From an uncultured Dehalococcoidia bacterium (GTDB lineage Bacteria > Chloroflexota > Dehalococcoidia > Lucifugimonadales > UBA3495), in assembly GCA_951812535.1 (NCBI GenBank), contig CATOSK010000006.1, positions 1 to 64,000 on the forward strand: a stretch of 64,000 bases of DNA, given 5' to 3'. Made by a program: the position numbers and the translations under genes. The notes beneath the pieces are model-generated. The model saw only the letters and a program-made list of their open reading frames with translations, searched no databases and was not told the origin of the DNA. This document shows positions 1 through 9,734 of this stretch, one piece after another. Each line of letters opens with the position of its first letter. Position 1 is the stretch's first letter.

Positions 1-189
1 TTTTTCTATGATGCCTATGGACAAGCGAATCTCTGGGGCCGCAACTTAGTCGAATATTTCAAGGAGCTGTTCCGAGACAAATGCCGCTATTGCATCGTCT
101 TCACCTCAAAGGAATACGCAACAAAAGTGTGGCCTCCGGTAGAGTTGGAGAATGCACTAAGTTACCATCTCAAAACCGGGGCGGTATGA
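1..189 (+). CDS. TIR-domain protein, 3' end only
   Basis: Frame 1 is open from the window edge to a TGA at 187-189 and gives 62 residues with no start codon in view. It contains YGQANLWGRNL, then RYCIVFTSKEY and VWPPVELENAL. This order matches the middle of bacterial TIR domains (TIR_2 type: QANLWG, an aromatic beta strand ending in S.xY, then W...E). The Glu of VWPPVE aligns with the catalytic Glu of NADase TIRs. The protein stops 29 bp before the left repeat of the ISL3 remnant, so the IS insertion may have shortened it. TIR proteins are common in anti-phage defence and signalling, but which system this belongs to cannot be seen. Confidence 0.6.
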   Translation, partial: FFYDAYGQANLWGRNLVEYFKELFRDKCRYCIVFTSKEYATKVWPPVELENALSYHLKTGAV

Positions 190-218
190 AAGGCAAGGTG
201 TTCACGGTTCGGCTAAGT

Positions 219-1946
219 GAGGTGGACCCGGTCATTTGGCTCTTCCGCACTTTTGGTGAAATTTGGAAAAGGGATAAAATTGGAGCGAAGCGTTGATTGT
301 CCCTTTGAGGGATGGGTGCTGGAAGGGGCGTCATGGGACAAGAAGCGATATGTCCCGAGACTTCTTACTGGAAAGTGATGAAGACGTCGATGGATGGGGA
401 CAGACTTGTTCTCCACCTGATACCCGTCCGAGCCTGGGTTGCCTGTCCTTTGTGCGGGGTGTGTAGCCGACGAATTCACAGCTGCTACCGGCGCTGGGCT
501 TTGGACTAGCCGTGGTTCAGTTCGCCGGTGCAGTTGATTATCCAGGCCCCGGCGCTTTTTCTGAGTCAGCCCAGAGTGTGAGCGGCGAATATTCGCCGAA
601 CCCTTCCCCAAAGCCTTGGGCAGCCGCGCGGCAGACGCAACGAACCAGGGACTCCCTGTTGGAATTGTCCCATTGCAGCAGTGCCGAGATGGCCGCCCGG
701 GTGGCCAGGCTCCTGGGGTTCGCAAAAAGTGCGGACTCTCTGATCCGGCTGCAGCGACTGGAGCGGTTCCCTGTCATTTTCCCTCGGGTTCTGGGGGTAG
801 ACGAATTCGCCCTCAGAAAAGGGAGGACCTACGGGACCGTGATGGTGGACTTGGAGCGGCGCGTCCCCGTGGACATCTTCGAGGCCATCGCCGCCAAGGA
901 CCTTACGGCCTGGCTGCAGAACCATCCCCAAGTTCAAGTGCTGGCCAGGGACCGGGCTTGGACCTACCGGTTGGTTGGGCAGACGGCCTTGCCGCAATCC
1001 CAGCAGGTGGCGGACCGGTTTCACCTGGTTCAGAATTTCAGCCTGGCCCTGAAGGACTTGCTCCGATCCAGGCACCGGCAGCAGCCCGAATCCTCCGGAG
1101 AGGCGGGGTCTGCTTCTTCGGAATCGCGGGCCACCCGATCCAAGAGGGGCCGCTGGGAAGCGGTGAGAGCGCTCAAGGACAGCGGGCTGTCGTTGAGCGC
1201 CATCGCCAGAAAATTGGGTCTGAACCGAAGATCTGTGAGCAGTTACATGGCCTCGGACCAGCCCCCGGAATATGCGGGGCGTCCCTCTGGACCTTCCAAA
1301 GTCAGGCCCTGGCTGCCTTATCTGAGACGCAGATAGATTGAAGGTTGCCACAGTGCTCGTACTCTCTACCGAGAGGTGGTCGAGTTGGGATACACGGGCT
1401 CCGAGCGACACATCCGGAAGCCGGTGCAGCCATGACAAAAAAGTACTGGGCACCCCGTCAAGCCCGGACCGCCGGTGAACTGGCTGCTCCTGCGTCCCCG
1501 CCGGAGATTGAACAGTTCAAAAAAGCGAAACTGGATCAGCTTCTCCAAGCCAATCCTCCGCTCGCCTTGGCACACCAACTCAAGGAATGGTTTCACGAGA
1601 TCGTCAGAGAAGGTGACCTGAGGCCCTGCATGCCTGGGGCCATGAGGCCAGCCGGACCGGCTTGAAACAGTTCAAGTCCATAGCCAGGAGTTTCCGCCAG
1701 GATTACGAGGCCATCAAGCTGGCACTGACCAGCCCATGGAGCACTGTCCAGTGCGAGGGGCAAATCTGGCGTGTGAAATTGACCAAGCGGATGGGGTGTG
1801 GCCGGGCCCAGCCGGACGTGTTGCGTCAGAGGACACTGCACCGGTGTGCTGCACAATGGGCATCCCCGGCGCGCTTCCATTCCCTGCGGCCAATTTCAAT
1901 TCTCTTCACCAAAAGTGCGGAAGAGCCGAAATTCCGGGTCCACCTC
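219..1946 (+). mobile_element. ISL3-family insertion sequence, decayed
   Basis: The ends are inverted repeats: 219-260 and 1905-1946 share a perfect 23-bp core (238-260 against 1905-1927, GGCTCTTCCGCACTTTTGGT followed by GAA) and a matching outer block GAGGTGGACCCGG. Between them lies a transposase broken in several places. The 1.73-kb size is slightly longer than common ISL3 elements. No convincing target duplication was found at the two ends. The left end falls 29 bp after the stop codon of the TIR fragment. Confidence 0.75.
312..1860 (+). pseudogene. ISL3-family transposase, multiply frameshifted
   Basis: Pieces of one ISL3 transposase lie in order in three frames. At 312-509 is the zinc-finger start (CPLCGVCSRRIHSCYRR) ending at a TAG. 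At about 650-1300 is the DDE_Tnp_ISL3 catalytic part (VLGVDEFALRKGRTYGTV, later ADRFHLVQNF). At 1440-1665 comes the helical insertion, and at 1662-1850 the C-terminus (GQIWRVKLTKRMGCGRAQPD). At least two stops or frameshifts separate them, so no active enzyme is made. Family assignment is firm; exact breakpoints are approximate. Confidence 0.8.
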
Positions 1947-2054
1947 ATATCACGGTTATTCGAGAACTTTCGGTGGCGTCGCAGTAGTCAATATCAGCTA
2001 TGTGATTGGATCTATCTGGACGTTTTCTATCATAGACAGGAATAATAACTCCTA

Positions 2055-2083
2055 TTGACAGCAACGCTTCTTTAGCTTATAAC
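2055..2083 (+). promoter_or_regulatory. Candidate sigma-70 promoter for the peptide transporter
   Basis: TTGACA (2055-2060) and TATAAC (2078-2083) are 17 bp apart, in an AT-rich patch about 180 bp before the substrate-binding lipoprotein gene. It matches consensus spacing; no transcription data are available. Confidence 0.5.
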
Positions 2084-2263
2084 TCTGCAAATCCGTTTTC
2101 CAATATCGTACAAACTTGCCAATCAAAGCAGGTAATCGTCCAATAATTCTACAATACCCATCCATTTGCGGTTTGACCAAACCTCGCAGGCAATAGTCCC
2201 GGACCCGTTTCTCAGGCGTTCTGGCAGCCCGGATGACAAAAAGCAACTTCCGGAGGTTCACCG

Positions 2264-4129
2264 ATGGTCTTTCCCAACCAGGGTCGCAAATACATCGTCC
2301 ACGGTTTCCTGGCCCTCCTGCTCCTGTTCATCGTAGCCTGCGGCTCATCGGCGCCGGCCACCGATGGGGCAGGAGAGGCAGCTTCCCAACCCGCAAGCAG
2401 CGCGCCGAGCGCTGCGTCTTCCCAGCCTTCCAGCGCACCTGCCACGAGCTCTTCGCAGCCTGCCGGCTCGTCGGCAGCGCCCGCGGCGGCGCCCACGGCG
2501 GTCCTGCGTCCTGCGGCGACGGCCCAAGCCCAGCCGACACCCACCCCGCTACCGGCAGAGATTATCTACCAGGGCAAGATCAACATCCTTATCGGGGGCT
2601 TCGGAAACGAACGGTTCATTGCCCGGTACTGTTCGGGCTTGTGCCACGTTTACGGCCGGTTGCTTCACGCCTACCTGGCGACGACCACCCACAAGGGCGG
2701 AGTAATACCCGAAGTGCTGGACCGGTGGGAGATCAACGAAGACGGCACGGTCTGGACGCTCCACATGCGTGAGGGCGTCAAGTTCCACGATGGGTCCGAC
2801 GCTACCATCGAAGATCTGCTGTTCAGCCTGGACCGGATGACCGACTACGAGAATGAGGACCCGGAGCAGACGACCACCACCCAGGCGTCCCACCGCCGCC
2901 GGCTGGTGTCCCAGGAAATCACCGGGCCCTACGAGATCACGGTCAATACAACCGATCCGTACGCCGGCTTCATGGTGTGGAACTCCAACGGCCATGCCGG
3001 GAACCTGCGGATGAACCTGTACCCGGCGAAGCTGCTGGGCGAGCCCTACGGCCCCAACGAGGAGGAGTACGAGAAGCTCCCCATGGGCGCGGGCCCCATG
3101 GAAATGATTGACAAGAGTCCGGGCCAGACGATGAGCTTCGAACGCTTCGACGACTACTTCTACACTCCGGCTTTCGGAGCTCCCGAAGACCGGCGTCCCC
3201 GGTTCCAGTTCCTGGACCTGCACAACGTGCCGGAGCTTTCGACCCGGGTGGCCGCGCTGCGGGCCGGCGACGGAGACCTGATCGAAGCCGCCGAGGCGGT
3301 GAAGGACCAGATCGAGGGCGGGGGTGGCCGCATAATTTATGCGCGGGAGTCCACGTACGTAACGATCGAGCTGAACCGGTGCTATCTGCCCGGGACCCGC
3401 TGCGGCGACATCCGGGTCCGGGAGGCGCTGACCAAGGCCATAGACCGGCAGTCGATCGTGGAGACCCTGTACAGTCCCGACGAGTACAACATGGCCGGCT
3501 GGAACTACGTGACGCCTACCTCGCTGGGTTATACGGAAGAATTAACCCCTCCGGCTTTTGATCCCGACGAAGCCCGCCGCCTGATGGCCGAGGCCGGGTA
3601 CAAGGTGCCCGGGGTTGACAGCGGCAAAGAGTACGGGGAGTTCGAGATCGTTACCTGGAACCCGGGGGATGTCCCGTTCATCCCGGACATGGCCCAGCTC
3701 ATAGCCGATAACTGGGCAACGGAGCTGGGAATAGACGCGAAGGTTACGGTGACCGACCGGACGCTAATCAGCCAGCAGCGCCGGGGAGGGGAACTGGTCG
3801 ACAAGGCCCGCCTGTTCATCAACGAAGCCCGGTGGGACGGCAGCACCATAACCCATTCGAGCTTCAACGACCCAAAGAACACGAACCGGTATGCTGAGGA
3901 CCCCAAGCTGTGGGCGGCTATCGGGGAGGCATTCCTGGTGGTTGATGAAGATGAACGGGACGCTGCCATGGCCAAGATGTATCCGGTGCTCCAAGCGGAG
4001 CACTACCAGCTCCCAATGGGATACGCCAACCTTCCCTGGGGGGTGAGCAAGCGGATCAAGGAGTGGCAGCCGTGGTCGGCCGCGGCCTTCTTCAACGCTC
4101 ACTGGACGGTGCGGGTCGAGGAGGACTAG
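2264..4129 (+). CDS. ABC transporter substrate-binding lipoprotein, family 5 (peptide/nickel/opine type)
   Basis: A 621-residue exported solute-binding protein. The N-terminus is a lipoprotein signal peptide: basic start, hydrophobic stretch LALLLLFIV, lipobox VAC (Cys about 26). Residues 27-95 are a low-complexity Ser/Ala/Gln/Thr/Pro linker ending in QPTPTPLP, of the kind common in Chloroflexota lipoproteins. The remainder is an SBP_bac_5 fold: VIPEVLDRWEINEDGTVWTL, GVKFHDGSDATIEDLLFSL, VREALTKAIDRQSIV. It captures the substrate outside the membrane and passes it to the two permeases that follow. Substrate cannot be told from sequence. No ATPase gene follows, so the ATPases must be encoded elsewhere or shared. 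GGAGG at 2251-2255 supports the start. Confidence 0.92.
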   Translation: MVFPNQGRKYIVHGFLALLLLFIVACGSSAPATDGAGEAASQPASSAPSAASSQPSSAPATSSSQPAGSSAAPAAAPTAVLRPAATAQAQPTPTPLPAEIIYQGKINILIGGFGNERFIARYCSGLCHVYGRLLHAYLATTTHKGGVIPEVLDRWEINEDGTVWTLHMREGVKFHDGSDATIEDLLFSLDRMTDYENEDPEQTTTTQASHRRRLVSQEITGPYEITVNTTDPYAGFMVWNSNGHAGNLRMNLYPAKLLGEPYGPNEEEYEKLPMGAGPMEMIDKSPGQTMSFERFDDYFYTPAFGAPEDRRPRFQFLDLHNVPELSTRVAALRAGDGDLIEAAEAVKDQIEGGGGRIIYARESTYVTIELNRCYLPGTRCGDIRVREALTKAIDRQSIVETLYSPDEYNMAGWNYVTPTSLGYTEELTPPAFDPDEARRLMAEAGYKVPGVDSGKEYGEFEIVTWNPGDVPFIPDMAQLIADNWATELGIDAKVTVTDRTLISQQRRGGELVDKARLFINEARWDGSTITHSSFNDPKNTNRYAEDPKLWAAIGEAFLVVDEDERDAAMAKMYPVLQAEHYQLPMGYANLPWGVSKRIKEWQPWSAAAFFNAHWTVRVEED

Positions 4130-4164
4130 CGTCCCCGCCCAATCCAAAACCAAGGCCTTCAAGC

Positions 4165-4200
4165 GCCGCCTGTTTTCCGGAAACCCGGGGAACGGGCGGC
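4165..4200 (+). other. Intercistronic hairpin between binding protein and permease genes
   Basis: GCCGCCTGTT (4165-4174) pairs with AACGGGCGGC (4191-4200) with one mismatch. There is no following T run, so it looks less like a terminator than a stem-loop limiting readthrough or protecting the highly expressed binding-protein message, as is common in ABC operons. Confidence 0.4.
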
Positions 4201-4266
4201 CTCCCTAATGGGGAACACTTGAAACACCGTTAGCGGCGAAACCGGGACAGGCGGCAGAGGCTTTCC

Positions 4267-5196
4267 ATGTACCGTTACATTTTCAACCGGGTCCTCCAGG
4301 CCATCATGGCCCTGTGGCTGCTGGGGACCGCGGTGTTCTTCATTCTGAACGTCACGGGAGACCCGGTCTCCTTCCTGCTGCCGCCGGACGCCACGGCCTT
4401 CGAAGAAGAGCTGCTGAAACAGCAGTTGGGGTTGGACCGGCCGCTTTACGTGCAGTACGCCAAGTTCCTGGGGAACGCCCTGACCGGGGACTTCGGCAGG
4501 TCCACCACCCGGAAGACGCCAGCGATGGACCTGCTGCTGGAGCGGTTCCCCAACACGGTTAAGCTGGCTGTCTCGTCCATACTCGTGAGCTTTGCCCTGG
4601 GCATCCCGTTAGGCGTTACAGCGGCGCTGAAACGCAACTCGGCGTGGGATGGGTTCGTCAAGGTGATTGCCCTTTTCGGACAGGCCGCGCCTTCATTCTG
4701 GCTGGCGATCCTGCTGATCATCCTGCTGGCGGCGCTGCCGGCGGAAAACGGGCTGCCCAGTCTCCCTGCCTTCGGATCGGGCAGCCTGGCGCACTTTGTC
4801 CTGCCGACGATTGTCCTGGCATGGTCGGTGATGGCGGGGGTGGTACGCCTCACCCGGTCGTCGATGCTGGAAGTGCTGGACAGCGAGTACGTCAAGTTCG
4901 CCAGGGTCAAGGGGTTGCGGGAACAATTGGTCATCTGGAAGCATGCCTGCAAGAACGCGGTTATTCCGGTGCTGACCTTCTGGGGCCTGGCACTGGCGGG
5001 GCTGCTGAACGGAACGGTGGTGGTTGAGGTGGTGTTCGCGTGGCCGGGGATCGGGCGGATGCTGCTGGAGGGCGTTGCGCAGCGGGACTTTCCGGTGGTG
5101 CAGGCGGCCATCCTGGCGTCCGGGGTGTTCTATATCGCGATGTCCCTGGTGGTGGATATCCTGTACGCCTACGTAGACCCGAGGATACGGCTCTAG
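4267..5196 (+). CDS. ABC transporter permease, DppB/OppB type
   Basis: A 309-residue inner-membrane permease. It has the DppB N-terminal pattern (YIFNRVLQAIMALWLL, then a periplasmic loop with TGDPVSFLLPPD and QLGLDRPLYVQY), a run of six membrane helices, and the BPD_transp_1 coupling region (SEYVKFARVKGLREQLVIWK) that contacts the ATPase. The length is usual for the family. It partners with the permease at 5261 and the lipoprotein at 2264, all on the same strand. The ATG start is preceded by a GGCAGAGG-like ribosome-binding region. Confidence 0.93.
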   Translation: MYRYIFNRVLQAIMALWLLGTAVFFILNVTGDPVSFLLPPDATAFEEELLKQQLGLDRPLYVQYAKFLGNALTGDFGRSTTRKTPAMDLLLERFPNTVKLAVSSILVSFALGIPLGVTAALKRNSAWDGFVKVIALFGQAAPSFWLAILLIILLAALPAENGLPSLPAFGSGSLAHFVLPTIVLAWSVMAGVVRLTRSSMLEVLDSEYVKFARVKGLREQLVIWKHACKNAVIPVLTFWGLALAGLLNGTVVVEVVFAWPGIGRMLLEGVAQRDFPVVQAAILASGVFYIAMSLVVDILYAYVDPRIRL

Positions 5197-5260
5197 TGCC
5201 TTCCCCCCAGTGCCGACTGGGCCGACAAGTCCCCGCCCGGGTTGATCAAGGTGGAGAAAC

Positions 5261-6160
5261 ATGGCTCTAGCTACTGCAACGAATACATCCCTGGGCCGGG
5301 TCGCGCTCCTGTGGAGGCGGCGTTCCGGTGTGCGCAGGCTGCCAATGATTCCCATCGTTGTGGTGTTGGCGCTTGCTGTGAGTGCCATCTTCGCCGACGT
5401 CCTTTCTCCCCACGATCCCCGAGGAAAGGATGAGGCGCTGCGAATCAGGACGCAGAAGACGCTGCAGGCGCCGTTCCAGAGCTGGGACAATCCACTGGGG
5501 ACGGACCGGACGGGCCGGGATGTCCTGAGCCGCATGATCCACGGGGCGCGCACGTCAGCGGTCATAAGCGTGATCGCCCTGGGGAGCGGCGTGCTGGTGG
5601 GAGCCGTGCTGGGGTTGATCGCGGGCTACCGGGGTGGATGGCTGGGCGCGGTGATAATGCGCCTGGTGGATACGGTGCTGGCCTTCCCGTTAATCCTGGT
5701 GGCGTTGTTAATCATCGTGGTGCTGGAACCGGGGATCCACAGCATCATCATCGCCATCGCGGCGACAACCTGGGCCCGGTTTGCGCGGCAGGTGCGGGGC
5801 GACGTGCTGGTGGCAAAGGAGCAGGGATTCGTGACGCTGGCGATCATCGCCGGCGTGCCGGAAGCAACCATAATCTGGAGGCACATCTTCCCCAACGTGG
5901 TCAACACCCTGCTGGTGGTGGTAAGCCTGCAGGTGGGGCAGGTGATCCTGACGGAGGCGTCGCTGAGCTACCTGGGCCTAGGGCTGCCGCCGGATGAACC
6001 GGCCTGGGGAATAATGGTGTCCGAGGGGCGGAATTTCGTCATCAGCGCGTGGTGGCTGGCGCTGTTCCCTGGGGTTGCGATCACGCTGGTGGTGCTGGCG
6101 TTCAATTTCTTCGGGGACTGGCTGCGCGACACTCTCGACCCCAAGTTGCGGCGGGCATAG
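5261..6160 (+). CDS. ABC transporter permease, DppC/OppC type
   Basis: A 299-residue permease, second half of the peptide-type import channel. The N-terminal cytoplasmic tail and first helix are followed by the DppC signature DNPLGTDRTGRDVLSRMIHGARTS split over residues about 75-98, then five further helices and the coupling loop EQGFVTLAIIAGVPEATII. RBS GGTGGAGAAAC lies just before the ATG. The gene begins 64 bp after the preceding permease, so the two are cotranscribed. No oppD/oppF ATPase follows; an unrelated small membrane gene and an IS630 element come next. Confidence 0.93.
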   Translation: MALATATNTSLGRVALLWRRRSGVRRLPMIPIVVVLALAVSAIFADVLSPHDPRGKDEALRIRTQKTLQAPFQSWDNPLGTDRTGRDVLSRMIHGARTSAVISVIALGSGVLVGAVLGLIAGYRGGWLGAVIMRLVDTVLAFPLILVALLIIVVLEPGIHSIIIAIAATTWARFARQVRGDVLVAKEQGFVTLAIIAGVPEATIIWRHIFPNVVNTLLVVVSLQVGQVILTEASLSYLGLGLPPDEPAWGIMVSEGRNFVISAWWLALFPGVAITLVVLAFNFFGDWLRDTLDPKLRRA

Positions 6161-6227
6161 TCTTCACGACATTAAAGATCGGGTTTGCGCCTGTCTTAGG
6201 GCGGGCTGTGTTTCCCTGCGTGGCGAT

Positions 6228-6509
6228 ATGAAGTGGGTATACCTTGGTCTGGGCATAGTTGGGACTTTGATGCCCATGGGGGTCATGTACGCAGTCAACT
6301 TTGACCGGCGGATTCCCGGATCGACAATAGATATGGGTCTGCTGTTCCACAGCGCGGGGCTGAGCATCCTGTTCATTCCGCTAGGGATGGGGGCTGGGGT
6401 GGTGGTGGCCGGTATTATCCAGCTTGCATGGAACCGCCGGCCCGGCCGATCGGGTTTTCAGGGGCGCTGGGCTGCCGCCGATTCCCCTCCCGCTGCTGGG
6501 CCAGAGTAA
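6228..6509 (+). CDS. Small two-helix membrane protein, unknown
   Basis: A 93-residue ORF from ATG 6228. It has two hydrophobic spans (VYLGLGIVGTLMPMGVMYAV and LLFHSAGLSILFIPLGMGAG extending to VVVAGII), joined by a short charged loop with NFDRRIPGSTID, and a cytoplasmic-looking Arg/Pro tail. It lies 67 bp downstream of the permease on the same strand and may be the last gene of that operon. I do not recognise a family. The start is chosen because the longer frame upstream overlaps the permease out of frame. Confidence 0.5.
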   Translation: MKWVYLGLGIVGTLMPMGVMYAVNFDRRIPGSTIDMGLLFHSAGLSILFIPLGMGAGVVVAGIIQLAWNRRPGRSGFQGRWAAADSPPAAGPE

Positions 6510-6736
6510 GGGTTACTCGCGGAGGAGATGACGGGCGGGGGATGGTGGCGTGCGAACTGGTGGTGGAGAAGCATGCGGCCGATTAGGCGCAGGAAGTGAT
6601 CGGCACCGCGCGGCGGTGGTGCCGATGGAGCTTTGGGAAATCCAGGAAATAAGCGCCGTCACAACCATCCTGACCCTCCTCCTGGCTTTGCACTAAGAAA
6701 GCCCATGGTTGCAAAAAGCCCAGGAGAGAAGGAGCT

Positions 6737-6838
6737 ATGTTAGTTGAATGCACACTTTGGGCCAGCGGGATTCTGCTGACGATTATTGTCGCAACTTCGA
6801 TGGGGCTGCTCTGTTCGCATCGAAATCCATCCAACTAG
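6737..6838 (+). CDS. Possible 33-residue single-span membrane peptide
   Basis: An ATG at 6737 with an excellent RBS (GGAGAAGGAGCT) opens a 33-codon frame. It encodes one hydrophobic span (ASGILLTIIVATSMGLLC) followed by a short basic tail. Its stop codon TAG (6836-6838) lies within the left terminal repeat of the IS630 element. Reconstructing the site without the IS also gives TAG, so the peptide is probably not truncated. Coding is suggested only by the RBS and the hydrophobic composition. Confidence 0.3.
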   Translation: MLVECTLWASGILLTIIVATSMGLLCSHRNPSN

Positions 6839-6929
6839 TACTGGATCAAGCTTGGTTATCAAGGGTGCAGTTGGTGGTTGACTCGCAGTGGTAATCTTTG
6901 AGCAATTAAGGTTGGTGTAAGGTGGCGGT

Positions 6930-8067
6930 GTGGTCAGAGAGAAATTTACGGTCCGGCTGACGTCGGAGGAACGGGACCAGTTGGAGCATATGATCCGGGC
7001 AGGTAAGAGTTCCGCCCGGGTCACGACCCGGGCACGAATCCTGCTGAAGACCGACGAGGGATGGTCGGCGCCCCGGGTGGCCCAGGCCCTGGATGTGTGC
7101 GAGGGCACGGTGTTCCGCCTCAAGCGGCGCTTCGCCGAGGATGGGCTGGAGGGGGCGCTTAAGGACCGAGTCCAGGCCCGCCGATACCGGAAGCTGGACG
7201 AACGGGCCGAGGCCCACCTGATCGCCCTGGCCTGCAGCCCAGCCCCCGAGGGCCACGACCACTGGGAACTGCGGCTGCTGGCGGACCGGATGGTGGAGTT
7301 GGGAGTGGTGGAGTCGTTGTCCTACGAGGCGGTGCGGCTGCATCTGAAAAAACTCCCTTAAGCCGTGGCAGAAGAAAGAGTGGTGTATCCCCAAAGTGAG
7401 CCCTGACTTCGTGGACCACATGGAGGATGTGCTGGACCCCGTATCCAGTACGGGGCAGGCTCTGTATGCCGAGCCCTACGACCCGCAGCGGCCAGTGGTC
7501 TGCTTCGACGAGACTTCCACCCAGTTGCTGGCGGACGTCAGGGAACCGATTCCCGCCAAGCCTGGCAGGCCCAGGCGGGAGGATTATGAGTACCGGCGGG
7601 AGGGCACCCGAAACCTGTTCCTGTTCTGCGAGCCCAAGGCTGGCTGGCGCCACGTGGCAGTGACGGAGCGGCGCACCACCGAGGACTTTGCCTGCCAGAT
7701 GCGCTGGCTGGTAGACCAGGCTTACCCCGAGGTGCCGGTCGTTCGCTTGGTCTTGGACAACCTGAATACCCATCGGGTGGCGTCGGTGTACCAGACCTTC
7801 CCTGCTCCTGAGGCGCGGCGCATCGCCAAACGGCTGGAGTTTCACTATACGCCCAAGCATGGGAGTCGGTTGAATATGGCGGAGATCGAGTTCAGCGTCT
7901 TCTCCCGCAGTTGTCTCAGACAGCGTCTCCCCGACGAGGAATCCCTCTGCCGGGAGATCCAGGCCCTGGAAAGGGAGCGGAACGAAGCTAAAGCCCGCAT
8001 CAACTGGCGCTTCAACATTCTTGATGCCCGCACCAAGCTCCATCAACTCTATCCCATTAATTCCTAA
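6930..8067 (+). pseudogene. IS630-family transposase, split by a frameshift in an A run
   Basis: Residues from 6930-7361 form the HTH half (TRARILLKTDEGWSAPRVAQ, VCEGTVFRLKRRF). Residues from about 7356-8067 form the DDE_3 catalytic half: CFDETSTQLL, then LVLDNLNTH, then LNMAEIEFS. The two are in different frames. The break is at a run of six A (7349-7354): one more A would join CTG AAA AAA AAC TCC into the expected LKKNSLKPWQKKEWCIP. The upstream frame ends at TAA after LKKLP. This could be an inactivating 1-bp loss, an assembly error, or slippage, which is known in the IS630 family. A 24-bp in-frame insertion at 7437 is described separately. Confidence 0.8.
7437..7455 (+). repeat. Small palindrome inserted in frame in the IS630 transposase
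   Basis: CCCCGTA-TCCAG-TACGGGG forms a perfect 7-bp stem with a 5-nt loop inside the transposase reading frame. It makes the residues DPVSSTGQAL where I expect relatives to read directly from VLD into LYAEPYDP. It therefore looks like a roughly 24-bp insertion that keeps the frame. Confidence 0.5.
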
Positions 8068-8172
8068 CTTGAACGGGTACTAGAGCCACCATCAAATGAA
8101 GGTTCCATACCCACGACACCCGCACCAAACTTCACCGTTTCTTACCCTTACGATTTCTCCGTTGACCGACTC

Positions 8173-9336
8173 CTAACCCAAAGCCAAGGTGGGATAGGCA
8201 TTTGCCGCAGGCCGAGAAACGGCCAGGGAGGCTCGCAGGAGCGCTTCGGCCCGTGACTGTAGGACTGTCCGGCACCGCCGTCTCACCTCATCTTTGCGGC
8301 TGGCCAGTCCGGCAAGGAATTTGCCGACCTTCTCCTGCACCGCCTCGCTGCTTTCCAAGCACAGATTGCCGGTGGCCTCCTCTCTCGCCCTGCCCGAGAT
8401 GGCCTCATCGGCATTGAAGTCCGGGCTGTACCCCGGCAGGTTCACCAGCCTCAACTCCAGCCCAGACGTCCTGAGGTACTCCCGCATTGCCTCCCCACGG
8501 TGGGCCGGGGCATTGTCCCAGATGACCCGCAGCGGCTCAGGGTGCTTTCCCCCAGTTGCTTCAGGAAGTCAACCGAGGTCCCAGCGTTGCTGTTCCCCTC
8601 CGACTCCATCCACTCCACCTCACCCGTCTCCAGGCACATCGCCGAATAATAGCTGGCCTTCTCCCCATACCTCGGACTGGTGGAGTCCACCAGAGCAGCT
8701 TCCCCTCTCAACACCCACTTGCCCCGCAACTCTGCATCGGCCCGGAAGTTAGCCTCATGGGCGAAGAATATCCGGGCCCCGGTCCGTTGGGCCTCCTCTC
8801 TCAGGGCGGCGTACTCGGCCAAGAAGGCCTCCCGCTTGGCCTCATCCGCCTTGAGCAGACGCTTCTTGGGACGCTTGAAGGCAAATCCCAACCGGTGCAG
8901 CCAGTTCAGGAACTGCTACGTCTCAAACTGGCCCCGAACCGTTCCAGGACAAACTGCCGGACTCCTTTCCAACACCAGTTGGCCAGTGCGATGCCCGCCG
9001 CAGCGGGCGGTTGCCCTACCGCCCCTTTCAACTCTGCCTGCTTCGTTTGGTCAAGGACGGGGGGAACCACCGTTCTGCTCGAATATCAAGGCCGCCGGCC
9101 CTCCCTCGCCGAAAACTGAAGCCCACCGTCCTATGGTGGGGGGCCCGCTCCAGCTCCTCCGCCGTGGCTGATGCCGCCCAGCCCTGCGCCAGGAGCCAGA
9201 TGGCGTACCACCGCTCCCGCTCCCGGGGCGTCGGCGCCAGAATCATCCGCCGCCGCAAATCCTTGACCTCCATCTGACATTGCTCCAGAGACCGGTGTTC
9301 CAGAGACCGGCCTATCTCCCTCACGCCCATCATCAA
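8173..9336 (-). pseudogene. Second IS630-type transposase, decayed
   Basis: Read on the minus strand, the pieces are collinear with an IS630 transposase: an N-terminal HTH piece (9336-9028: RERERWYAIWLLAQGWAAS, TAEELERAPHHRTVG), a middle piece (8891-8451: FKRPKKRLLKADEAKREAFL, IFFAHEANFRADAELRGKW, LVDSTSPRYGEKASYYSAM), and a C-terminal DDE piece (8487-8173: LRLVNLPGYSPDFNADEAI). At least three frame changes separate them. It is divergent from the neighbouring IS630 at 6835, so it is a different element, not a duplicate. Terminal repeats were not located. Confidence 0.72.
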
Positions 9337-9734
9337 CCCCTCGCTACTGCTGAGACCAGCTAACCCAGTTCCCTCATAAATTTACCCTTTGCGTCTGCAT
9401 ATTTCATCTTGGCTTTGGTTTAGTTCGTACCGGGACGGCTCCCCTTACCCCCTGCCACTGCCAGCGGCGGGACATTCCCCATGAACAATTAGTGGGGACA
9501 TTTATGCTGGTCAGTTAGCCAGGACGTATTTGCTGAACGTCAACACCCCAGCGGCCCAACTTCCCACCGCCATTGACAGCCCACTCACCTTAGCAGGTTT
9601 CCTGGTGTTTCTAGCCCAAGCGGGGCCGCCGGCATCGTTCAAATGCACGCTGGGCTCGCAGGTCATCGGGGGCAATGTTAATGCTCCGGCAGAAGGTGGG
9701 GTTGGAGTCCATTGCGAGGTGGTTTATTGATCCT
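9337..9734. other. Gene-free stretch between the decayed IS630 and the molybdoenzyme
   Basis: About 400 bp without convincing coding. A 66-codon open frame at 9530-9730 (+) has no RBS and no recognisable domain, and I do not call it. The stretch holds short AT-rich patches and probably IS630 flank. Confidence 0.4.

Larger units (their letters stand above)
6835..8083 (+). mobile_element. IS630-family insertion sequence
   Basis: Imperfect terminal repeats of 21 bp lie at 6835-6855 (CTAGTACTGGATCAAGCTTGG) and 8063-8083 (reverse complement CTAGTACCCGTTCAAGTTAGG). The family inserts at TA, and TA is present at both ends. The 1.25-kb element encloses one transposase split into two frames. Confidence 0.75.

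Noticed and set aside
9530-9730. 66-residue ORF beside the molybdoenzyme
   Set aside because: No RBS, no recognised domain, and composition does not resemble neighbouring genes.
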